Below are positions 23,160-31,648 of a DNA stretch of 54,610 nucleotides, piece by piece; position 1 is the stretch's first letter; each line of letters starts with the position of its first letter. The stretch covers positions 1 through 54,610 of the forward strand of contig JAQWOM010000006.1 of assembly GCA_029245865.1 (NCBI GenBank), given 5' to 3'. The translations under genes were made by a program, and so were the position numbers. The notes beneath the pieces were generated by a model that worked only from the letters and a program-made list of their open reading frames with translations, was not told the origin of the DNA and did no database searches. This stretch comes from Planctomycetota bacterium. Lineage in GTDB: Bacteria > Planctomycetota > B15-G4.

Positions 23160-24374
23160 ATGACTCGCTCACCGAAGAAGCCAGTGAGACAGCAGGATCG
23201 GCGGCACCTCGGACGTCGCGAAATCTTGCGGGGCGGCGCTGCGCTGGCAGCGGCCTCGCTTCTTCCTGTGTCAGCTTTCGGTTCGACTCTCCCCGCGCTT
23301 GCAAGTCCGATGCTGGCAGGCGCTCGAAAGACGAAGCGGGTGATCCTTGTCGTTTTTGGTGGCGGAGTCCGTAGCCGCGAAACGATTTTGAGCGACAACG
23401 TGCCGAATATGTCACGCATGGCCGCAGAGGGAGTTGTGTTTCCAAACACTGTGGTGCGTAACAACGGCCACTACGGGGCCGCAGTGTCCATTCTGAGCGG
23501 CAGCTTTGAGGTCTTCGGTATTCGTGAAAATGCACGGCCCAGCATGCCAACGCTTTTTGAAGTGGTGCGCAAGCAAGCGGGCCTGGCAGCATCAGACGTG
23601 TGGCTCTCGACGTCAGGGTCAGATCAAGAAACCAACTACGCCTACAGCACCGCATCTGGTTTTGGCGCGCCCTATGGCGCAAACCTTATCGGAGGCGAAG
23701 GCATCTTCAACGCCGAGTTTAAGGACCTTGTTGTTGGTGAGGGTGGTTTGCGAGGAGTGGACGCAAGTGAAGAGGCCTTGCTGGGCACCTTGCGTGGCGC
23801 TGTGAAGACACCGTTGCCCACGAAGGATGGTGGGGGGTTGGGTAATACAGCCGAGGCCACTGCGCGCATAGAGGCTTTCATCCTTGATGAATTGCGTGGC
23901 GGTGCATCCGACATCACAGGGCTCGGTGCCAATGATGCGAAGGCTATGCACGTCGCGCGTAATCTGATGAGCATCTTCAGGCCCAAGCTGTTGGGTGTCA
24001 CCCTCCGCAATCCTGACGTTGCACACGGTTCATTCAATGATTACGTCACGGTGATTCGTCGGAATGACGAGGAGCTGGGCAAGCTCTTTGACGCTGTGAA
24101 AGGTGACCCCGAACTGGCCGAAAGTACGGCGATCATGGTGTTGCCAGAGTTCGGCCGAGACCGTGATTTCAACGCTCGCCGTGGCCTCGACCATGGTGAT
24201 GCGAGTGACGAACTCAACAAAGTCGCGCTGGTTGCATGGGGGCCGGACTTCAAGAGCGGCAAGGTCGAGACTCGGGAAATACGCTCGATTGATGTGACAC
24301 CCACCATTGTTTCGATGTTTGGCACCAGAATGGGTGCCAAAACAGGCTCTGTGATCTCGGGTCTGTTTGGTTGA
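23160..24374 (+). CDS. DUF1501 family protein, Tat-exported, AlkP-superfamily fold
   Basis: 404 residues from the ATG at 23160 (an open frame extends 29 codons upstream but would hide the signal). The N-terminus has a twin-arginine signal: GRREILRGGAALAAASLLPVSAFG. The body has the DUF1501 landmarks: KRVILVVFGGGVRS at the start of the domain, NGHYGAAVSILSGSFEVFG, LPEFGRDRDFNARRGLDHGD and VALVAWGPDF, followed by SIDVTPTIVSMFG. DUF1501 belongs to the alkaline phosphatase/sulfatase superfamily, with function unknown. Seven bases separate its stop from the likely GTG start of the decaheme cytochrome, so the two are coupled. Confidence 0.88.
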   Translation: MTRSPKKPVRQQDRRHLGRREILRGGAALAAASLLPVSAFGSTLPALASPMLAGARKTKRVILVVFGGGVRSRETILSDNVPNMSRMAAEGVVFPNTVVRNNGHYGAAVSILSGSFEVFGIRENARPSMPTLFEVVRKQAGLAASDVWLSTSGSDQETNYAYSTASGFGAPYGANLIGGEGIFNAEFKDLVVGEGGLRGVDASEEALLGTLRGAVKTPLPTKDGGGLGNTAEATARIEAFILDELRGGASDITGLGANDAKAMHVARNLMSIFRPKLLGVTLRNPDVAHGSFNDYVTVIRRNDEELGKLFDAVKGDPELAESTAIMVLPEFGRDRDFNARRGLDHGDASDELNKVALVAWGPDFKSGKVETREIRSIDVTPTIVSMFGTRMGAKTGSVISGLFG

Positions 24375-24381
24375 GGTGACG

Positions 24382-27300
24382 GTGACTCGTTTGCTCGCGG
24401 CGTCTCTGGCGTGTGTGTTGCTGTCTGTTTCAGCAATCGCCCAAACGTTTGACGAGAGCAGAAATATTCCGCAAGAGGAGCGATGCCTCGATTGCCATTC
24501 AGGTATCGAGGAGATGCATCCCTGGGAGCCGCTTTCGTGCACGCAGTGTCACGGTGGTGATCCAGAGGCGCGCACAAAAGAGGACGCGCATGTTGAGCCA
24601 CGTGTGGGTTGGCCTCGAGATGAACGTGTCATGCACCAGAAATTTGACCCTGCAGCGAGCCGGTTTCGTAACCCAAGCGACCTTCGTGTCGTTGAGGAAA
24701 CATGCGGAGAGTGTCATAGGCGGGTGGTGGAGCAACTTCCTCACAGCTTGCACGGCACCACGGCGGGTCACTTAAACGACGGGCTCTACGAGAACGGCGT
24801 GATCGAGACTCGTCAGTCGCTGTACGGAATTTTTGGAGTGGAGGCGGACAAGGACAAGGAGCTTGGGCCGCATGCATTGGAGCGACTGTTGCCGATTCAG
24901 AGGCTGCGGGTGGATGCGAGCGACAACACGCTGGCCGGGCACTTTGCAGACCTTCCGCGTAAAGCATGTATGCAGTGCCACCTCTATTCAGACGGTTTTG
25001 CCATGGAAGGGCGACTTGGTCAGGACGGGCTTTACCGCAGCAGCGGCTGTGCCGCATGTCATGTGACCTATGCCGAGAATGGGCTGTCGTCCAGCAAAGA
25101 CCCCACAATGGATCGCTTCGAGCCCGGGCATGCCATTCAGCACACGATGACAGCGGCCCCGCCCACCGAAACCTGCGTGAGTTGTCATGTCGGTGATGCG
25201 TCTATTGGCAATGGGTTCCGAGGATTGGCTCAGTTGTATCCGCAGATGCCCGCTGGTCCTGACGTTCCCGGAACCACGGATCGGTTAATCGCGAACCAGT
25301 TCTTTATCGAGGACCCGGTCCTGACGCCGCCTGACATTCATCATGCAGCAGGCATGGATTGCATCGATTGCCACACGGCTCGCGATGTCATGGGCAACGG
25401 CGAGATTCACGGTGCGATGGAGCATGCGGTTGAGATCGAGTGCGTGACCTGTCACGGGACTCCGAGCGCTTACGCAGACCTCACGACATCACGTGGCCGC
25501 AAGCTGGAGAATCTTGAGCGGAAAGGCGATCTCTTTGTGTTGAAGAGCAAGGTGAGTGGTCGCAGTCGGCGCGTCAAGCAGGCCAAGGATGTCGTAGACC
25601 CAAGCCACATTGACTACAACGCACGCGCCGCCGAAGCCATGACGCGCGATCACGGCCGTCTCGAGTGTTATGCGTGTCACTCAGGATGGAATACGAACTT
25701 CTACGGCTTCCATTTTGATCGGAATGAACAGTTCAGCCAATTGGACCTGATCACGGGGAATGTGACTCGTGGTGCAACCACGACACAAGAGCGCGTGTTC
25801 GCAACACTTCGTCAGTTCATGCTGGGGGTGAACCCAGAGGGCATGATCTCGCCGTACATGGTCGGTTTTTCCACGATGGGTACTGTGCACGGTCCAGATG
25901 GTTCCTTGCGGCTCGACCAGGCGCTGCCACGGACGGCTGAAGGGTTGTCTGGCATGACGATGGTTCATCACCAGACGCACACCACGCAGCCAGCGGCGCG
26001 TAGCTGCATCGAATGTCATCGAAGCCCTGCGACCTGGGGACTTGGTACGGGGAGTGAGGGTGGCGGCAGCTATTCGCTCGCACGCGGCCTGGTCGTGACT
26101 GCAGGAGAGCGTGGCGTCGAGACCTTGCTGCTCGATCGAGAGAGTCCGGCGCAGAGCACTTTTTTGGCTCGCCTGCCTCTCGGCGGCGCACGCAAGGTCG
26201 TTCTGGACAGTGACCCCGTAGATGGTCATGCCGACACGGCTTTCGTGGTCATCGCAAATGCGGGGGTTGTTCTTGTTGACGTCAGAAACCCAGCTTTTCC
26301 GAGTGTGCGTTCATTCGTAGCGGCCGGAGATGCTCGGGACGTAGCACTCGAAGGCGGGTTGCTCTTTATTGCGAACGGAAAAGGTGGGTTGCGCCTTGTT
26401 GACGTTTCGGACCGCGATCACCCCGAGTTGCTTTCGGACCTTGTGACTGAAGAGGCAAGAGGATTGTGCGTGAGCTGGCCTCGGGTCTATATCGCCGACG
26501 GTCCAGGTGGATTGGTGATCGCCGATGTCGCGGTGAAAACACACCCGCGCATTGTCGGCCAGGTGCGTGTCAACCATCGAGCGATTGGGCCCGATGACAG
26601 CAATGCAGTGACGACTTTTTTCCAATATGGACGGCCGCAAGGATCTGATGCGCGTACGGACGCCCGTATGGTCGCTGTGGTCGCCAACGGTGCAGCTGGT
26701 GTCGGGATCTTGGATGTCACCGAGCCCGAGGCTGTCGTGAGACTCTCTGCGGTGGGCAGTAACTATCGAGGGAATCGAAGAGCCTTGGACGTGGTGATGA
26801 CGGGGCGCTTTGAACTTGGCGACACCACAGGTCTTTCGCCGACAGTTGAGCGTGACATTGTTTATGTCGCGGGGGCGATCGACGAAGAAAGGGGTGAATA
26901 TCGAGTCCTGGATGTGACGAACCCATTCATGCCTGTGCAACTTGCTCGAAACAATAACCAGCCAGGAATTGTTACAGGCATGGCGCTTGCGCGTTCATTC
27001 AACCCGCCTGCACTGACGACGAGGCTCATGCTGGCCAGTGTCGGCGGCCTTGCGGTGATAGACGTCGATGACTCCGAAGAGCCCAACTCCTTGGTGAACG
27101 CCGCAGCTCTTGAGCCGTTGAGCGATGTCGCTGTGGAGTCCTTTGCTTTTGATCGAATGCAGGACCCCACAGGGCGTCAGCTCAAGGACATCAGCCACGA
27201 AGGCGCCCACTACCTGTCGGTGAACGAAGTTCATCGCGTGTTGTCCGTGCCAGGCGACGTTCTGGGCACGCTCTCCGACGGTGGTCGGCGGCGTGCTGAG

Positions 27301-28110
27301 GTGCGCGATGCTTTTTCAGGTCGGGCGGTGCCGGGGGGGCGCTTGGTCAACAGTTTACCGCCAGTCGAAAGACTCAACGAATCGTTTGACGTTCGACTGG
27401 ATCGATTGAAGCGTGGGTTTCGGATTGCTGCGACAGAGCCTCTTGCACTCATGGTGAGACACGTTTCGCCTGAAGACTTTGACGTCAATGGCAATGAAGA
27501 GCTGTCTCGCGGTGAGCTCGAGAGCGTGTTCTTTGAACTGCTGGATGCGAATGGCGATGGCGCTCTCGGCATTCTTGAATGGCCTCGACACCCGATGGAA
27601 GACCCACCGCAGTTAGACAAAGATGGCGATGGGGTGGTCTCGCGCCGTGAGATGGATCTTGACGAAGATATTTTGCAGTTCTTCGACGTCAATGGCGACG
27701 GTGCGATGCAGTTCGCCGAGTGGCCATGGGAGACGCTTGCGGAGGCAGAACGCCTGCCAAGTTTTCGTTACGTGGATCGCGAGATGCTAAGGGATCTGGT
27801 CGGGCGGGGAGGTCTCGCCGAAGATCGACCGTACATCTACGGCCTTCTGTCGGGAGACGACGGAAATCGTCGGGGGCAACTGAGTGAGACAGGGGAGGCG
27901 CGCTTAGCGACTCTCCTTGGCCGCGCGCAGAACCAACCCCTGCAAGATGTCAGGGGCAGGCAAACGATGGGCGATTTTTTGGCGCGCTGGGACATCGATG
28001 GCGATGGCCAGGTCGACCGTGGCGAGCACCTGAATTTCGATCAGATCGCGATGCGTTGCGACCGAGATGGCAACGGGAAGATCAACGCGCGGGACGCGAC
28101 AGCGCGGTAG
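24382..28110 (+). CDS. Decaheme c-type cytochrome with LVIVD-type propeller and six EF-hands
   Basis: 1242 residues from the GTG at 24382, just behind GAGGTGA. A signal peptide (about 1-20, ending SAIAQ) directs export. Residues 35-560 hold ten CxxCH heme sites: CLDCH, CTQCH, CGECH, CMQCH, CAACH, CVSCH, CIDCH, CVTCH, CYACH, CIECH. Residues 590-930 hold about six LVIVD-like units (VVLVDVRNPAFP, LRLVDVSDRDHP, YRVLDVTNPFMP and others), which form a beta-propeller. Residues 1030-1240 hold six EF-hand-type loops such as DANGDGALGILEW and DKDGDGVVSRREM. The heme region suggests periplasmic or surface electron transfer. I do not recall this three-part combination as a named family. Confidence 0.92.
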   Translation: MTRLLAASLACVLLSVSAIAQTFDESRNIPQEERCLDCHSGIEEMHPWEPLSCTQCHGGDPEARTKEDAHVEPRVGWPRDERVMHQKFDPAASRFRNPSDLRVVEETCGECHRRVVEQLPHSLHGTTAGHLNDGLYENGVIETRQSLYGIFGVEADKDKELGPHALERLLPIQRLRVDASDNTLAGHFADLPRKACMQCHLYSDGFAMEGRLGQDGLYRSSGCAACHVTYAENGLSSSKDPTMDRFEPGHAIQHTMTAAPPTETCVSCHVGDASIGNGFRGLAQLYPQMPAGPDVPGTTDRLIANQFFIEDPVLTPPDIHHAAGMDCIDCHTARDVMGNGEIHGAMEHAVEIECVTCHGTPSAYADLTTSRGRKLENLERKGDLFVLKSKVSGRSRRVKQAKDVVDPSHIDYNARAAEAMTRDHGRLECYACHSGWNTNFYGFHFDRNEQFSQLDLITGNVTRGATTTQERVFATLRQFMLGVNPEGMISPYMVGFSTMGTVHGPDGSLRLDQALPRTAEGLSGMTMVHHQTHTTQPAARSCIECHRSPATWGLGTGSEGGGSYSLARGLVVTAGERGVETLLLDRESPAQSTFLARLPLGGARKVVLDSDPVDGHADTAFVVIANAGVVLVDVRNPAFPSVRSFVAAGDARDVALEGGLLFIANGKGGLRLVDVSDRDHPELLSDLVTEEARGLCVSWPRVYIADGPGGLVIADVAVKTHPRIVGQVRVNHRAIGPDDSNAVTTFFQYGRPQGSDARTDARMVAVVANGAAGVGILDVTEPEAVVRLSAVGSNYRGNRRALDVVMTGRFELGDTTGLSPTVERDIVYVAGAIDEERGEYRVLDVTNPFMPVQLARNNNQPGIVTGMALARSFNPPALTTRLMLASVGGLAVIDVDDSEEPNSLVNAAALEPLSDVAVESFAFDRMQDPTGRQLKDISHEGAHYLSVNEVHRVLSVPGDVLGTLSDGGRRRAEVRDAFSGRAVPGGRLVNSLPPVERLNESFDVRLDRLKRGFRIAATEPLALMVRHVSPEDFDVNGNEELSRGELESVFFELLDANGDGALGILEWPRHPMEDPPQLDKDGDGVVSRREMDLDEDILQFFDVNGDGAMQFAEWPWETLAEAERLPSFRYVDREMLRDLVGRGGLAEDRPYIYGLLSGDDGNRRGQLSETGEARLATLLGRAQNQPLQDVRGRQTMGDFLARWDIDGDGQVDRGEHLNFDQIAMRCDRDGNGKINARDATAR

Positions 28111-28125
28111 CGGGGCTTCGGGCGG

Positions 28126-28195
28126 TGATCCGGGGCGCCTCTGGCCCGTCATGGAGCCTCAGACCCCCTTTGGGGTAAGATGCCGGGCCGGATCA
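28126..28195 (+). other. Inverted repeats in the leader upstream of lipA
   Basis: TGATCCGG at 28126-28133 is the exact complement of CCGGATCA at 28188-28195, and between them ACCCC/GGGGT (28163-28167 with 28172-28176) forms an inner hairpin. The 204-base gap before lipA could therefore carry a structured mRNA leader, or the end of the cytochrome transcript. I recognise no riboswitch class and there is no clear terminator T-run directly after the stem. Confidence 0.3.
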
Positions 28196-28314
28196 TGGCG
28201 TCATCAGAGCGTTTTTTGAAGTCTCGGCAGGACTGTCGAGTTCTTTGAATGAGCTCAAACAGGCCCCATGTCGGCGTTATTGGCCAGGCCGAGTGAAGAC
28301 CGACCCCCGAAGAC

Positions 28315-29295
28315 TTGAAGACCATTCAGACCGCCTCCACAACCGAGGGACGTGCCCAAGCGGTTCGCCCCGTTCAAACTCCGAAGCCGGAGTGGTTAAA
28401 GATCCGTCCGCCCGGAGGGCCCGTCTACGCCGATCTCAAGGCCCAGTTGCGTCAAAGGGGCTTGTCGACGGTGTGCGAAGAGGCTCGCTGCCCGAACGTG
28501 GAGGAGTGCTGGGGAGGTGGCACCGCGACGCTCATGTTGCTCGGCGACACCTGCACCCGTGCGTGCTCCTTTTGTGCGGTTAAAACGAACCGGCTTGGTG
28601 CAGAGCTAGATCCTGATGAGCCCGCGAAGGCTGCCGAGAGTGTCGAGCTCATGTCTCTGGATTATGTGGTTCTGACCTCTGTCGACAGGGACGACCTGTC
28701 GGATGGAGGGGCCGCACACTTTGCTGCATGCATCGAGAGCGTGAGGTCACGGAACCCGGACACATTGATTGAAGTCTTGATCCCTGACTTTTCTGGTGAG
28801 GAGGGGCCTCTTGCAACATTGCTTGCCTCTCGACCAGATGTTGTTGCTCAAAATCTCGAAACGGTGGAGCGACTTACGCATCCCGTCCGTGATCCACGTG
28901 CGGGTTATCGCCAGACGTTGGATCTTCTGGGACGAGTGAAGCGCTTGGACGAAGGTCGCTTGACGAAGTCGTCGCTCATGCTGGGTCTTGGCGAACGTGA
29001 CGATGAGGTGCGTGCGGCCATGCAAGACTTACGAGCCGAGGGAGTCGATTTTTTGACATTCGGTCAGTACCTTGCGCCAACGAAGCGACACCAACCCGTT
29101 GTTCGCTACGTGCCACCCGAAGAGTTTGACCGGTGGCGTGAAGAGGGTGAGGCGCTGGGCTTTCGTTATGTCGCATCAGGCCCGCTGGTGCGCAGTTCGT
29201 ATCGTGCTGGCGAGTTTGCGATTCGGGCTGTGTTCGAAGAGCGCCGCAAGAGCTCTTCGCCGAGCAGTGATTCGGTTGCGAGGGGTGCCGGATGA
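28315..29295 (+). CDS. lipA: Lipoyl synthase
   Basis: Radical SAM enzyme that inserts two sulfurs into protein-bound octanoate. 326 residues. The auxiliary cluster motif C54-x4-C59-x5-C65 (CEEARCPNVEEC) and the SAM cluster motif C80-x3-C84-x2-C87 (CTRACSFC) are both intact, and the C-terminal RSSY that ligates the auxiliary cluster is present. The start is uncertain: a stop lies at 28294-28296 and the only usual start codon before the conserved part is the TTG at 28315, which lacks a strong ribosome-binding site. Its stop overlaps the ATG of the first E1-alpha gene. Confidence 0.95.
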   Translation: MKTIQTASTTEGRAQAVRPVQTPKPEWLKIRPPGGPVYADLKAQLRQRGLSTVCEEARCPNVEECWGGGTATLMLLGDTCTRACSFCAVKTNRLGAELDPDEPAKAAESVELMSLDYVVLTSVDRDDLSDGGAAHFAACIESVRSRNPDTLIEVLIPDFSGEEGPLATLLASRPDVVAQNLETVERLTHPVRDPRAGYRQTLDLLGRVKRLDEGRLTKSSLMLGLGERDDEVRAAMQDLRAEGVDFLTFGQYLAPTKRHQPVVRYVPPEEFDRWREEGEALGFRYVASGPLVRSSYRAGEFAIRAVFEERRKSSSPSSDSVARGAG

Positions 29296-30563
29296 GCAGA
29301 AAGGATGGAAAAAATGATGGCGAGAAGCGTCAAGGAGGCCGGAAGTCGAGGTCTAAGCAAGGGACGCCACGCGGGCCCGGGTCGAAGCGCCCGAAGACTC
29401 CTCCGAAGACACCCAAGGTTGAACGCAATCCACGGGAGAATCCTATGAGCGGTGCGACCCAGGATCTGCTCCAGGTCATCAGCGAAGGCGGTAAGGCGCT
29501 GAAAGGGAAGAAGTCAGGCTTGTCGGAAGAACTGCTTCTCGGCATGTACCGATCGATGGTCCAAACTCGTTTACTGGACGAACGGATGATCAACCTGCAA
29601 CGGCAGGGGCGTATCGGTTTCTATGTGCCGTCGACTGGCGAGGAGGCTTCTCAGGTGGGAAGTGCGCTCGCTTTCGAAGAAGAGGATTGGATCTATCCCA
29701 GCTATCGCGTGCCGGGTCTCTTCCTTCAGCGCGGCGTACCCATCGAGCGCATGGTGGCCAACTGTTTCGGGAATGATGCCGATCTCTGCCTTGGTCGCCA
29801 GATGCCTGTGCACTATGCATTCAAAGACCAAAATATTGTGTCGATCAGCAGTCCTATCGGAACGCACATTGTGCAGGCGACGGGCACGGCGATGGCGCAA
29901 AAGATCAAGGGGAGTTCCGGTGTCACTGCAGTGATGTTTGGCGACGGAGGTACATCTAGCAACGACTTTCATTCTGGGATGAACCTCGCAGGTGTGACGC
30001 GCGCTCCTTGTGTGTTTATTTGCACGAACAACCAGTGGGCGATCAGTGTCCCGCAAGAGAAGCAGACGGCCTCGAAGAGCTTTGCGATCAAAGCCAAGGC
30101 TTACGGAATGCCTGGTGTGCGTGTGGATGGCAATGATGTCCTGGCTGTTTACAAAGCGACCAAGAGCGCCGTGGATGATGCGCGTGCAGGCAAGGGGCCG
30201 ACGCTTCTTGAACTGGTGACTTATCGGCGGGGTCCGCACAGCAGTTCAGATGACCCGACTCGCTATCGCGGTAATCAAGCCGATGAGTGGATGGATAAAG
30301 ATCCGATTCTGCGTTTTCGCAAATATCTTGAGAACCAAGACCTCTGGTCCGAAGTGCAGGAGAATGCCTTGCACGAGGAGTTGAAGGCCGGCATCAACGC
30401 TTCCGTGAAGGTCGCAGAAAATGCACCTCAGCCAGCTCTCGAGACGCTGTTTACCGACGTGTTTGAAAAGGTTCCTCCGTATCTGCGTGAGCAGTACGAA
30501 ACACTTGTTCAAGATGAAGGGACCGGACACGAGCCCGACCCGGATGCAGCCTTTCCTCTCTGA
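29292..30563 (+). CDS. 2-oxoacid dehydrogenase E1 component, alpha subunit (copy 1)
   Basis: 423 residues; decarboxylates a 2-oxoacid with thiamine diphosphate. The ThDP motif runs GDGGTSSNDFHSG...NNQWAIS. RQGRIGFYVPSTGEEASQVG and HSSSDDPTRYR are nearer to the branched-chain type (BkdA) than to classical PdhA, so pyruvate versus branched-chain substrate is open. The first 50 residues are a very basic Lys/Arg/Pro tail not seen in the second copy; an internal ATG (residue 52) would omit it. It ends in DPDAAFPL, nearly the same ending as copy 2. Overlaps lipA by ATGA. Confidence 0.9.
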   Translation: MSRKDGKNDGEKRQGGRKSRSKQGTPRGPGSKRPKTPPKTPKVERNPRENPMSGATQDLLQVISEGGKALKGKKSGLSEELLLGMYRSMVQTRLLDERMINLQRQGRIGFYVPSTGEEASQVGSALAFEEEDWIYPSYRVPGLFLQRGVPIERMVANCFGNDADLCLGRQMPVHYAFKDQNIVSISSPIGTHIVQATGTAMAQKIKGSSGVTAVMFGDGGTSSNDFHSGMNLAGVTRAPCVFICTNNQWAISVPQEKQTASKSFAIKAKAYGMPGVRVDGNDVLAVYKATKSAVDDARAGKGPTLLELVTYRRGPHSSSDDPTRYRGNQADEWMDKDPILRFRKYLENQDLWSEVQENALHEELKAGINASVKVAENAPQPALETLFTDVFEKVPPYLREQYETLVQDEGTGHEPDPDAAFPL

Positions 30564-30629
30564 CCTCTCTTAAGACCGAACGCAACCACCCGACGAGCCG
30601 CGTGAAAGCGGCACACAGGAAAAGAAACC

Positions 30630-31607
30630 ATGTCGCAAATCACACTGGTCCAGGCTGTCAATGACGCGCTGAAAGAAGAGATGCGCTCTGACAACGATGT
30701 CGTTGTCCTCGGAGAAGACGTCGGCGTGAACGGGGGCGTTTTTCGATGCACTGCTGACCTTGTCGAAGAGTTCGGCGAGGAGCGCGTGATTGACACGCCC
30801 TTGTCGGAGTCGGGCATCATCGGCGCTGCGATTGGAATGGCGGTTTACGGCTTGCGCCCCGTACCTGAGATTCAGTTCTCAGACTTCATCTGGCCCGCGT
30901 TCGACCAGATCACGAGCGAGATGGCCAAGATGCGTTACCGCTCTGGATCTCAGTTCACCTGCCCGATGGTGATTCGTACTCCCTATGGAGGCGGCATTCG
31001 TGGCGGCCTCTATCACTCACAGAGCCCAGAAGCGTACTTCACGCATACCTCTGGGCTGACCGTGGTCGTCCCCAGTGACCCTTACGACGCGAAGGGCTTG
31101 CTGAAGGCGGCGATTCGTAGCCCGGACCCAGTGATTTTCTTGGAGCCCAAGCGCATTTATCGTGCGCCCAAGATGGAAGTGCCGGAGGACGACGATTACA
31201 TCGTTGAGATCGGCAAGGCCGCCGTACGACGTGAGGGGACCGATTTCACCATCACTGCGTATGGGGCCATGGTTGAGGTCGCGCTGAAGGCATGCGAGTT
31301 GGCAGAGAAGAAAGGTTGGAATGGCGAGGTGCTTGATCTGCGCACATTGGTTCCCCTCGACGAGGAGTCACTGATCGCATCTGTGACCAAGACAGGGCGC
31401 CTCGTTACATTGCAGGAAGCACCCAAGTTCAGTGGCTACAGCAGCGAGTTGTCAGCCATCGTTGCCGAGAAGGCTATCGATGTCATGGAGGCACCTATCC
31501 GTCGCGTGGCGGGATTCGATGTGCCCTTCCCGTACACGCTCGAGCATGTCTACATGCCGCACGCAGAGCGGGTGCTCAAAGCTGTTGATGATGTGATGAC
31601 GTTCTGA
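30630..31607 (+). CDS. 2-oxoacid dehydrogenase E1 component, beta subunit
   Basis: 325 residues, the usual length. VVVLGEDVGVNGGVFRCT, DTPLSESGIIGAAIGMA, QSPEAYFTHTSGLTVVVPS and the final PYTLEHVYMPHAERV are classic for the E1-beta subunit of pyruvate/branched-chain 2-oxoacid dehydrogenases. A Shine-Dalgarno-like ACAGGAAA precedes the ATG. It lies between the first E1-alpha and E2, and it is the only beta subunit in the region, so it presumably serves both alpha paralogs. Confidence 0.95.
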   Translation: MSQITLVQAVNDALKEEMRSDNDVVVLGEDVGVNGGVFRCTADLVEEFGEERVIDTPLSESGIIGAAIGMAVYGLRPVPEIQFSDFIWPAFDQITSEMAKMRYRSGSQFTCPMVIRTPYGGGIRGGLYHSQSPEAYFTHTSGLTVVVPSDPYDAKGLLKAAIRSPDPVIFLEPKRIYRAPKMEVPEDDDYIVEIGKAAVRREGTDFTITAYGAMVEVALKACELAEKKGWNGEVLDLRTLVPLDEESLIASVTKTGRLVTLQEAPKFSGYSSELSAIVAEKAIDVMEAPIRRVAGFDVPFPYTLEHVYMPHAERVLKAVDDVMTF

Positions 31608-31648
31608 GCCCGCGGCTCGCAGCAATCAGAGAGTCCAGAGAAAACGAG

